Positions 7,794 to 14,307 of a stretch of 64,000 bases of DNA are shown piece after piece. The position numbers and the translations under genes are program-made. The DNA is from Streptomyces showdoensis (GTDB lineage: Bacteria > Actinomycetota > Actinomycetes > Streptomycetales > Streptomycetaceae), in NCBI RefSeq assembly GCF_039535475.1, contig NZ_BAAAXG010000006.1, positions 1-64,000 of the forward strand, in the 5' to 3' direction. The notes under the pieces are model-generated. The model saw nothing but the letters and a program-made list of their open reading frames with translations. It ran no database searches and was not told where the DNA came from. The stretch's first letter is position 1. Every line of letters begins with the position of its first letter.

Positions 7794-9113
7794 TCAGGAG
7801 AGCCAGGTGGCGATCTGGGCGGCGGCCGAGCTGTGCCAGCCCAGCTCGAGGTGGTTGGCGGCGGCGACGGTGGCCTTGCCGCCGACCGTGGGGATGCCGG
7901 TGGTGTCGAGCGCGCTGGCGGTGAAGACGACGCCGTCGCTGGGGCCGCGGTTCTCGTTGAAGATGCCGACGATGTCGGCGGAGCCGCCGGCCAGCAGATA
8001 CGTGGGGACGGAGGCGGGCACGCCCGCGGCGTGCAGCGGGGCGATGAGCGAACCGGCGTCGATGGCGGCCTGGATGCCGCCGCCGGCGGTGTAGAGGCCC
8101 TGGCCGCCGTAGTAGGTCGTGTACCAGTCCTGGGCGGCGCCGTCGACGCCGTACGCACCGTCCCAGCGCGCGAGCATCTGCCGCTGGCCGGGGTAGTTGT
8201 CCTGGCCGCCGGAGGGGGTGAACGAGAACTCCGGGTGGGCGGTGTACAGCCCGTAGCAGGTCATGTGGGAGTGCGGGGAGGGGGCGTTGATCTTTCCGCC
8301 GCACTCGGGCCACAGGGAGAAGTCGTGGGCCCAGCCGTGGGCGTAGGGGTAGTCGTAGCCGCCGTTCGGGCCGCCGACGGTGATCAGCCGGCGTACGTCG
8401 CCGGCGTACGCGCGTCCCCAGCTCGGCTTCACGGACGACACGTACGCCCGGGTCGACATCTCGCCCTTGCTCCAGCCGACCAGGTCCACCTGGGAGACGC
8501 CCAGCCTGGCCTTGATGACGGCGATGGCGTCGCCGACGATCTGGGCCTGCATGAGGTTGTCGCCCTGCTTGTGCGCGAAGCCGACGGCGAAGACGCGGTG
8601 GCCGCGGGCGGACAGGTACTGCATCAGCCCGGTGGACGGGCAGCTCGCGGCGCCGCAGCCGTAGCCGCCGGACTCGCCGGGGTTGGCCCAGGCGCGGTCC
8701 GCGGTGTCGTTGGCGCCGTGCACCAGGAGGACGGGCGTGGTGCGGCTGCCGGTGTCCCAGCCGGGGGCCGAGTAGAGCAGGAACCGCCCCGAGGAGGGCC
8801 GCTTGGCGCCGCCGAAGTAGGTGACGCGGACGCCGTCCTGGTCCCCGCGGCCGTCCGGGGCGAAGCCCTCGGTGCGGAAACCGGTGGTCGTGTCGGCGTA
8901 GCGCTCGACGCGGCTCCAGCCGTTGGTGACGGTCCCGGCTCCGTAGCTCGCTTCGAGGGTGAGGTACGGGGGCGGTGCGGCGGTCGCGCCCACCGTCCGC
9001 CCGCTCGCGGTGGCGGGCGGACCCACCAGCGCCGCCACGACGACCCCCGCCAACGCCACGATCCGCGCGGCCCACGTCCACCGGCCCCGCCCCCGGCTCC
9101 GTCTTCCGGCCAT
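7794..9113 (-). CDS. Secreted lipase/esterase-like alpha/beta hydrolase
   Basis: 439-aa exported hydrolase. The start at 9111-9113 gives an N-terminus with a basic, twin-arginine-rich region (MAGRRSRGRGR) and a hydrophobic core ending in an Ala-x-Ala-type site near residue 37; upstream in-frame codons only add non-signal sequence. PVLLVHGANDT resembles the oxyanion region, GWSKGE is the nucleophile elbow of the class-2 lipase/EstA type, and NHLELGW near the end supplies a histidine. Several cysteines (YGCGAASC, PECGG, MTCYG) suggest disulphides. It is the first gene of the hydrolase operon and may release extracellular esters that the two cytoplasmic enzymes process further; that link is inference. 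Confidence 0.85.
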   Translation of the reverse strand: MAGRRSRGRGRWTWAARIVALAGVVVAALVGPPATASGRTVGATAAPPPYLTLEASYGAGTVTNGWSRVERYADTTTGFRTEGFAPDGRGDQDGVRVTYFGGAKRPSSGRFLLYSAPGWDTGSRTTPVLLVHGANDTADRAWANPGESGGYGCGAASCPSTGLMQYLSARGHRVFAVGFAHKQGDNLMQAQIVGDAIAVIKARLGVSQVDLVGWSKGEMSTRAYVSSVKPSWGRAYAGDVRRLITVGGPNGGYDYPYAHGWAHDFSLWPECGGKINAPSPHSHMTCYGLYTAHPEFSFTPSGGQDNYPGQRQMLARWDGAYGVDGAAQDWYTTYYGGQGLYTAGGGIQAAIDAGSLIAPLHAAGVPASVPTYLLAGGSADIVGIFNENRGPSDGVVFTASALDTTGIPTVGGKATVAAANHLELGWHSSAAAQIATWLS

Positions 9114-9270
9114 GTCCCGGCCTCTTCCCCACTCGTGCGCCCTGAGCGCGTCGGCCCGATGCCGTCCCGGCACCGGGTGTGCACACGCTAGGCGGGCGGG
9201 ACGACACCCGGGCATGGAGCCGCCCCACACAAAGAGGGCCGCCTCCATGGCGGCCCCCTCCACACTCTCC

Positions 9271-9296
9271 GGTCCGGCTGCCTTTCCGGCCGGACC
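9271..9296 (-). terminator. Hairpins after the GH16 gene
   Basis: Inverted repeat GGTCCGGC / GCCGGACC (8-bp arms, 10-nt loop) starting 7 bp beyond the stop of the GH16-like gene. A second perfect repeat, GGGCCGCC / GGCGGCCC at 9236-9256, follows. Together they probably end the minus-strand transcript and shield the hydrolase operon that starts below 9114. Confidence 0.6.
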
Positions 9297-9303
9297 ACCC
9301 GGC

Positions 9304-9978
9304 TCACCTGCCCGGCCGGAACACCTTCAAGTCGCGGACCTCGTAGGACATCGCGGTCGCGCCCGCGTCCGGGGCGGGGTGGTAACGCCCGGCGCAGACC
9401 GAGAGGTTGACGATCAGATAGGCGTGCCAGCCGCGGCCCACGCCCCGGCCGTCGTCGAAGATCACGCGGCCGTCGAGCGACCAGGTGACCGAGCGGGCCC
9501 CGAACACGACGCGCAGCGCGATCCAGCCGCCCGGGCGGACGGAGGGGGAACGGTGGTAGCGGTTGCTGCTGCGGACGTGGTTGGTCAGTTCGAGGAGGTC
9601 GGGGTTGTCGGGGTGGTACTCGAAGACGTCGACCTCCTGGCCGCCGTCGCGCCAGGTCCAGATCGCGGGCCAGGCGCCCATCTCCTCGGGGAGCCGGACG
9701 CGGGCCTCCAGCGTGTCCCCGGTCCGGAGCTGGAAGCCGTCCCGGCTCCCCTCGGTGGTCAGCAGACCCGCGTCCCAGAGGCCGTCACGCCTCCGGGTGG
9801 CCCGGAACACTCCCGTACGGCTGTACGCGGGGTCCTCGACCAGGTGGTCCAGCTTGTTGTCGCCGGGGTTGACGGGGCCTCCGTTGGGATAGGCCCAGCT
9901 GTGGCCCGCGACCCATTGGTCCTGCGAGCCGAAGTCGGCGGTGAAGACCGGCTCTTCGGCCGGCGGCCAGGTGGACAT
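9304..9978 (-). CDS. GH16-family glycoside hydrolase, intracellular form
   Basis: 224-aa protein with a concanavalin-like beta-sandwich and the GH16 active-site signature ExDxxE seen as GQEVDVFEY at about residues 113-121; both catalytic glutamates are present. WPAIWTW upstream and DGRVIFDD later also fit the fold. Family members cleave beta-1,3 or beta-1,4 glucans or galactans. Unusually for a polysaccharide hydrolase there is no signal peptide or binding module, so either export is non-classical or the substrate is internal. Single gene with its own hairpin terminator. Confidence 0.8.
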   Translation of the reverse strand: MSTWPPAEEPVFTADFGSQDQWVAGHSWAYPNGGPVNPGDNKLDHLVEDPAYSRTGVFRATRRRDGLWDAGLLTTEGSRDGFQLRTGDTLEARVRLPEEMGAWPAIWTWRDGGQEVDVFEYHPDNPDLLELTNHVRSSNRYHRSPSVRPGGWIALRVVFGARSVTWSLDGRVIFDDGRGVGRGWHAYLIVNLSVCAGRYHPAPDAGATAMSYEVRDLKVFRPGR

Positions 9979-10095
9979 GCGCGCTCCTCTCGTCAGCGGC
10001 CGTCTGTGTGCCTGCGGCTGTTGTGCCCGCCCTCACCGCCCCGATGCGGAATCTCCCCGTCCTGTCAGGAAGTCGCCACGCCGGTCCCGCTCACC

Positions 10096-10182
10096 TCAGG
10101 GCCGGGCGGCCGGCGCCTCGACCTCGAACGGCACGTCGGGCGTGGCGAGGCACGCGACCCCGAGGAGCGCCTGGGTGGGCGG
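10096..10182 (-). pseudogene. C-terminal remnant of a RidA-family deaminase
   Basis: Reading the minus strand to the stop at 10096-10098 gives PPTQALLGVACLATPDVPFE followed by VEAPAARP, which resembles the last strand and helix of Rid/YjgF proteins (normally about 130 aa). No recognisable upstream part is found before the MarR gene; the sequence above it translates to arginine- and glycine-rich noise. Read as a truncated relic. The region 9979-10284 otherwise holds no gene I can support. Confidence 0.5.
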
Positions 10183-10284
10183 CTGGGCGCCCCCGCGCTC
10201 CGGCCCGCGCACGCCCCCGCACAACCGCACGGCCGCCCCTGGCCCGCCCGGGCACAGCCGCCCCGCCCCGGGCTCCGCGGCGCG

Positions 10285-10752
10285 TCAGGCGACCGGCCCG
10301 CCGGCGTTCCGGATCAGCCGCTGGAGCACCTTCACGGTGGTGACGTAGTCCGCGTCGTCGATGCCCTCGTGGAGGGCGGCGCGGATCGCCGGGGAGGTGC
10401 GCCCGAGGTCGACGCGGGCCGCTTCGCCCGCCTCGGTGAGCCACAGCCGCTCCTCGGCGCCCCAGGTCAGCCAGCCGCGCTCGACGAGCACCTCGGCCTC
10501 GACCGCCAGGTCGTCCTCGGACCGGAGGTAGGAGGCCATGGCCTTCCGGAGCTGGTTCAGCGTCATCCCCTCGCCGTCGGGCGAGATGTCGTTCGCCGAC
10601 AGGTTGCGCAGCAGCCAGAACTGGGGCTGGGTGAAGCCGTGTTCGGCCTGCCGGGCCCGGGTGAAGCCGATGAGCGCCTCGTAGGCCATGCCGGTCCAGT
10701 AGGCGGCGGGCTGTCCGGCGAGTTCGGCGTCGGACATCTGCTGGGTCGTCAT
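10285..10752 (-). CDS. MarR-family transcriptional regulator
   Basis: 155-aa winged-helix regulator. A helical N-terminus (AELAGQPAAYWTGMAYEALI) precedes the recognition region MTLNQLRKAMASYLRSEDDL and the wing AEERLWLTEAG, with C-terminal dimer helices. No obvious sensor cysteines. It lies between a RidA relic downstream and a truncated pirin 3' end upstream, on the same strand as both. The neighbourhood before the island was inserted was probably pirin then marR, so it may have controlled those genes. Ligand unknown. Confidence 0.85.
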   Translation of the reverse strand: MTTQQMSDAELAGQPAAYWTGMAYEALIGFTRARQAEHGFTQPQFWLLRNLSANDISPDGEGMTLNQLRKAMASYLRSEDDLAVEAEVLVERGWLTWGAEERLWLTEAGEAARVDLGRTSPAIRAALHEGIDDADYVTTVKVLQRLIRNAGGPVA

Positions 10753-10877
10753 GGGAAATCCCCTCCGGGCACGTCGGTGCGGAACCTGCCCGCCGCGTGC
10801 GGGCCATGGGGAAACCGTAGGACCTCAAGTGCGGTTGAGGGCAAGGAGACGATCTTCCGGCCGGGAGAACGACCGGC

Positions 10878-10931
10878 GAGCGGTCCGGCGAACGGCCCGG
10901 GAGAGCGGCCCGGCGAGCGGCCGGACCGCTC
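10878..10931 (-). terminator. Hairpin after the truncated pirin 3' end
   Basis: 12-bp perfect arms GAGCGGTCCGGC (10878-10889) and GCCGGACCGCTC (10920-10931) separated by 30 nt of similar G+C-rich repeats. It sits 11 bp beyond the stop of the partial pirin copy, so it is probably the original pirin terminator left behind at this end of the island. Confidence 0.55.
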
Positions 10932-10942
10932 TCCGCCGGGTC

Positions 10943-11105
10943 TCAGCGCACCCTCCCCCGCGCCTTCAGCGGCGTCGCCGGGACCTCGGGGGCGTCCAGG
11001 CGGTCTCCGTCGTAGCCCTTGACCTCGCCGAAGCGGCCGCCGTTCGTCCAGTCCTCGCGGGCCTGGCGGATCTTCTCGTCGGTGCGGCCGACGAAGTTCC
11101 ACCAA
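10943..11105 (-). pseudogene. Truncated second copy of the pirin 3' end
   Basis: Codes for WWNFVGRTDEKIRQ... to ...TPLKARGRVR and a TGA, 53 residues matching the last 53 residues of the intact pirin at 22290 with 7 amino-acid differences (about 22 nucleotide differences over 163 aligned by eye). Homology stops abruptly after the TGGTGG codons at 11105. The sequence has no start and is not a functional gene. It marks the left edge of the 11-kb island and is most simply the native 3' end displaced when an element carrying its own pirin 3' end inserted. Confidence 0.85.
11076..11105. repeat. Left 30-bp core repeat of the island
   Basis: Identical at 29 of 30 positions to 22422-22451. The shared part includes CTCGTCGGTGCGGCC and ACGAAGTTCCACCA either side of one G/C difference. 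It lies exactly where homology between the two pirin copies ends, so it is a candidate attachment or crossover site. No integrase gene is present between the copies. Confidence 0.6.
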
Positions 11106-11225
11106 AGTCAGCATCGAAGTGCCTCTAGACGGCCGATTCAGCCCACAGTCCATCCGCTGATTGCGGGGGGGGCAGGCAGCAAGGACCGATGCTGGGCATC
11201 CGGTCGCAGTCGACGAGGTACAGCT

Positions 11226-11262
11226 AAGGCTCCCGGGGTGCGATGCGCGCCCCGGGAGCCTT
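11226..11262. terminator. Strong bidirectional-looking hairpin
   Basis: Perfect 13-bp arms AAGGCTCCCGGGG and CCCCGGGAGCCTT with an 11-nt loop, A-rich on one side and T-ending on the other. It lies 28 bp beyond the stop of the enolase-superfamily relic and was presumably its terminator. The adjoining 11106-11225 holds no recognisable gene. Confidence 0.75.
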
Positions 11263-11290
11263 CGGGAGGTCGGTCGCACTGCGCAGAGGA

Positions 11291-11991
11291 TTAGATCGCG
11301 TTCCACTCGGTGGAGACGGCGACCTCGTTGAGGATGCCGAGGAGCGGCTCGACTCCGAGCCCCGGGACGTCGAGATGGCCGTCGGCCAGGACGAACGGCT
11401 TCGTGATGTCCGTGGCGGAGTAGCGGTGCGAGCCCGAAGTGTCGCCCGGCGGGGTGAAGCCAGGGAGGGCTGCCAGGGCGACGTTGGCGGCGCGGCCGAT
11501 GCCGGTCTCCAGCATGCCGCCGCACCAGACCGGGACGCCATGGGCGCGGGCGACAACGTGGATGCGGCAGGCTTCGAGGTAGCCGCCCACGCGGGCCGGC
11601 TTGATGTTGATGATGGAGCGGGCGCCCAGCGAAATGGTCGCGGCAGCGGACTCGATGGGCTCGTCCAAGCAGATCGGGGTGTGCAGTAGTTTGGCGAGCT
11701 GGAGGCCGAAGCCGTCGAGCTTCGCGAGCTGTTAAGCATCGACGAGCGTGTACGCGGCGTTGGTGTCGGCCTGGAGGAGGAGGTCGCCGCCGAAACGCTC
11801 GCGGACGGCGCGGACCGGTCGACGTCCCAGCCGGGCTTGATCTTCAGCTTGATCCGGACGTGCCCCTCGGAGACGTAGCTGTCCACGACATCCAGCAGCT
11901 CGGGTATCGAGTCCATAATGCCGCAGGGGACGCAGTCGCGAGCCGCGCCCAGGTAGGAACTGAAGGACTCGCCCGACGTTGCGGACGCCAC
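11291..11991 (-). pseudogene. Decayed N-succinylamino acid racemase / OSB synthase gene
   Basis: Fragments of an enolase-superfamily enzyme (MenC/NSAR group) lie in order on the minus strand but in different frames. ESFSSYLGAARDCVPCG and KLKIKPGWDVD are in one frame near 11820-11970. A shift leads to RFGGDLLLQADTNAAYTLVDA and a stop at 11732. LAKLLHTPICLDEPIESAAA and NIKPARVGGYLEACRIH through WNAI then run to 11291. The segment normally carrying the barrel around IEQP is missing, and the N-terminal third is absent. So the gene has at least one frameshift, one nonsense codon and a deletion. No product is expected. The stretch 11992-12196 shows no clear gene. Confidence 0.75.
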
Positions 11992-12196
11992 ATACGGCGT
12001 CGGAGGGCAGGTCGAAGGTGTACGGCCCTTCGGGCAGGGTCGGACCCCAGGCTGTCAGGACGCGGTCGGACTCGTCGCCGCGCTCCACCACGTTCAGGCC
12101 AAGATGTGCGCTGTGCGTTTTCGGACTGCCATGCCTGCGCAACCTTCAGCGCAGCACCAGTGAGTGGTCAATTGCTGTACCCAGGGGGATGTCACC

Positions 12197-12691
12197 GTGC
12201 CGAATGAGCCGACCGAAACAGCATGGAAGATCCAGTCCGCCGTCGCGGATGCGACGGCCAAGGCGGACTCGAAAGCCGCGCTCGCCTTGACCCTGCAGTC
12301 CACCACGCTGGCCGTATTGAGTCTGCTGGCGAGTTCCCGGAGAGCAGCGGGCGGGTTCGAGTCCGCCGCGTCGCAGACGCTTTTGTGGCTCGGTGTCGTA
12401 CTCATCATGGCGGGTGTCTGTTGTGCCGCATGGGCTGTTTCCCCCCGGCTCGGCAAAGAGCGGCGAGGACCAGAACCGGATGGTGACTTCATGTACTTCG
12501 GACACCTGCGGCTTATGGAACCCGCCGCATTGGAGGGCGTGCTGCGCAACACAGACCCACTGCCCTCGCTTACCCGACAAGTGGTGGTGATGAGCGAGAT
12601 CGCGTGGGCCAAACACCGCCGGGTGCAGTGCTCTCTCGTCCTGGCAGTCGCGGGTTGCGGCTGCTTCGCCGTGGCCACTGCCTTCGCGTGA
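12197..12691 (+). CDS. Pycsar-type transmembrane effector (PycTM-like)
   Basis: 164-aa membrane protein resembling the Pycsar effector domain: helix AWKIQSAVADATAKADSKAA leading into TM1 (about 28-46), TM2 (61-81), a cytoplasmic stretch with YFGHL at 100-104 and SEIAWAKHRR, then TM3 (144-163). In known Pycsar systems such proteins bind cCMP or cUMP and disrupt the inner membrane of infected cells. The GTG at 12197 follows AGGGGGA; the in-frame GTG at 12164 has no ribosome site. First gene of a six-gene operon that also encodes a CRP-like sensor and a class III nucleotide cyclase. Family assignment is from pattern recognition and needs a profile search. Confidence 0.7.
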   Translation: MPNEPTETAWKIQSAVADATAKADSKAALALTLQSTTLAVLSLLASSRRAAGGFESAASQTLLWLGVVLIMAGVCCAAWAVSPRLGKERRGPEPDGDFMYFGHLRLMEPAALEGVLRNTDPLPSLTRQVVVMSEIAWAKHRRVQCSLVLAVAGCGCFAVATAFA

Positions 12692-12709
12692 GGGCGAGGA
12701 GGTGTCACG

Positions 12710-13414
12710 GTGAACTTCCTTTCCCTCGTGTCTCCTGAGGTATGGCGCGACTTGCTCGAACGCGGGCATCGGCGCACCTACCGGAGCCAGACGGTGCTCC
12801 TGGCACAGGGTGAGTCGCCCGACTGTGTGATCGCGCTGGTCGACGGTCTCGTCAAGGTGGTGCAGGGCAATGAGGCAGGGGACAGTTTGACGTTGATGCT
12901 CCGCGGCCCGGGTGAGGTCCTCGGTGAGATGGGTGTGCTGCTCGACCGGCCGCGTTCGGCAACCGTGACAGCGGTGCGCCCCTGCACGGGCGTCGTCATG
13001 GCTGCGCACGCCTTCCGCGGATATGTGGCCCGGCATCGCCTGGAATCTGTCGTGTACCGGCTGAGCGTGGACCGGCTGAACAGCCAAGAGCGTCTGCGCG
13101 CCGACCTTGCACACTTGTCGCCGCCGGCCCGCCTGGCACGAGTGGTCGTTCATCTCGCGGACGAGGTGGGGCACCGAGACGGAACTGGTGGTGTCGTCGT
13201 CGAACTCGGCATACCCAGGGAGGATTTAGCCACGATGGCGGCCATGAGTCGATCATCAGCATTTGCCGCCCTCGCGCGTCTCCAGTCCGACGGCATTGTC
13301 ACGCTCGGCCGTCGGCGGCTCATTGTCAGAGATCCTGCCCTGCTGAGGGCTGCAGCCCAGGACGACGGAGTAGGCGGCGGCGACCGACCACCGCTCGGAG
13401 CTCCTGTGATGTGA
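12710..13414 (+). CDS. CRP/FNR-family cyclic-nucleotide-responsive regulator
   Basis: 234-aa protein. The N-terminal cyclic-nucleotide-binding beta-roll has a phosphate-binding cassette, GEMGVLLDRPRSATVTAV at about 88-105; the long C-helix follows, then a CRP-type HTH around IPREDLATMAAMSRSSAFAA and a wing (TLGRRRLIV). The cassette keeps the Glu and Arg that bind cyclic nucleotides, so it should sense a cNMP, plausibly that made by the cyclase gene next door. Leu173, at the start of the HTH, is a TTA codon (13226-13228), so translation may depend on the bldA tRNA. It lies 18 bp after the membrane effector. It could be a regulator of the operon or a second ligand-binding component. Confidence 0.88.
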   Translation: MNFLSLVSPEVWRDLLERGHRRTYRSQTVLLAQGESPDCVIALVDGLVKVVQGNEAGDSLTLMLRGPGEVLGEMGVLLDRPRSATVTAVRPCTGVVMAAHAFRGYVARHRLESVVYRLSVDRLNSQERLRADLAHLSPPARLARVVVHLADEVGHRDGTGGVVVELGIPREDLATMAAMSRSSAFAALARLQSDGIVTLGRRRLIVRDPALLRAAAQDDGVGGGDRPPLGAPVM

Positions 13415-13430
13415 CGTGTGGCACGCCCGT

Positions 13431-13450
13431 ACCGTCCAGCGCTGGACGGT
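13431..13450. promoter_or_regulatory. Perfect 20-bp palindrome upstream of the cyclase
   Basis: ACCGTCCAGCGCTGGACGGT is fully self-complementary and lies 16 bp beyond the CRP-like gene, 75 bp before the cyclase start. Length and symmetry suit a dimeric regulator; the adjacent CRP-like protein is the obvious candidate. It could alternatively form an RNA stem. Confidence 0.5.
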
Positions 13451-13478
13451 CGGCTCCCCGCTCCTCGAACAGGGTGGT

Positions 13479-13507
13479 GCTCTCCCCGCCGCATGGGCGG
13501 GGAGAGC
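13479..13507 (+). other. Hairpin directly before the cyclase ribosome site
   Basis: 12-bp perfect stem GCTCTCCCCGCC / GGCGGGGAGAGC with a 5-nt loop, ending 3 bp before the GAGAGGAG ribosome site of the cyclase gene. It may attenuate transcription from the upstream genes or restrict translation of the cyclase, keeping basal second messenger low. No T-run follows, so a simple terminator is less likely. Confidence 0.55.
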
Positions 13508-13524
13508 TACGAGAGGAGCGGCGC

Positions 13525-14307
13525 ATGCTGCCGTCATGGGAGCCCTTGTGGCCCTACCGGGCCGTGTTGGCTGTCGACGCCAGGGACTTCGGATCACTCG
13601 ACAGCAAAGGGATGCAGCAGGTCAACGCCGACATCCCACCTCTGCTGGCCCAGGCGTTGAGCGCCAGCAACGTCAGCGCGCACTGGGAGCGGCGCGTGTT
13701 CAGCCAGCACACAGGCGACGGTTACGTCGCCGGCATGGACCCCGAGGTCCTGCCCGCGCTGGTGGGGCACTTCCCCGACGCACTGCGCCAGGCGCTCTCC
13801 CGTCGGCGGGTCGAGAACCCGCACCTCAAGCCCCTGCAGCTTCGGGTCAGCATTCACGTCGGCCCGTTGCCTCAGAGCGGTCTGGGCGTGCCCATGGTGC
13901 ACACCCACCGCCTCCTGGACGACAAGGCACTGCGGGCGGTGCTCGAGCGCGGAAATCCCGAGATCACCAACACCGCCGTGATCGTCTCCCAGCGGGTGTA
14001 CGAGGACGTCTTCGACAGCGGCTGCGTCAACGACGACGTGCTGCAGGCGCACTTCCACCGGCATCTGGTGAGGGTGAAGAAGTTCGAGCAGCCGGCCTAT
14101 CTGCACCTTCCCGGTTTTGACTGGGGGCTCGCGGATCCGGACATCTTCGAGCCGTCCGCCGCGGCGGCAAATGAGGAGGAGCCGGGATCTGGGGCGTTTG
14201 TGGCGTCGGCTCCCCCGGCTCCGGCGGGTCCCGGTGCGGTGAACTTCCACCAGTACGGCGAGCACGGCAAGCAGGGCTACAACTTCTACGACGAGCGGGG
14301 GCGGTAA
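13525..14307 (+). CDS. Class III nucleotide cyclase, Pycsar PycC-like
   Basis: 260-aa protein with one cyclase catalytic domain: YRAVLAVDARDFGS with metal-binding Asp18/Asp21, the TGDG loop at 63-66 giving the second metal Asp65, and LRVSIHVGP (107-114) matching the IHxG strand. A 60-residue tail is Ala/Pro-rich and ends in NFHQYGEHGKQGYNFYD, a motif echoed in the next protein. The ATG at 13525 follows GAGAGGAG; the GTG at 13411 would overlap two inverted repeats and is less likely. It probably makes a cyclic nucleotide (cCMP or cUMP if a true PycC) that activates the membrane effector and CRP-like sensor. Base specificity cannot be judged by eye. Confidence 0.72.
   Translation: MLPSWEPLWPYRAVLAVDARDFGSLDSKGMQQVNADIPPLLAQALSASNVSAHWERRVFSQHTGDGYVAGMDPEVLPALVGHFPDALRQALSRRRVENPHLKPLQLRVSIHVGPLPQSGLGVPMVHTHRLLDDKALRAVLERGNPEITNTAVIVSQRVYEDVFDSGCVNDDVLQAHFHRHLVRVKKFEQPAYLHLPGFDWGLADPDIFEPSAAAANEEEPGSGAFVASAPPAPAGPGAVNFHQYGEHGKQGYNFYDERGR

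Noticed and set aside
10847..10935. GGCGAGCGG-like direct repeats as a CRISPR or minisatellite
   Set aside because: Units are degenerate and unevenly spaced; best explained as the loop and stem of the old pirin terminator.
13411..13524. GTG start at 13411 for the cyclase
   Set aside because: It would place two inverted repeats inside the coding region and lacks a ribosome site; the ATG at 13525 has GAGAGGAG at good spacing.
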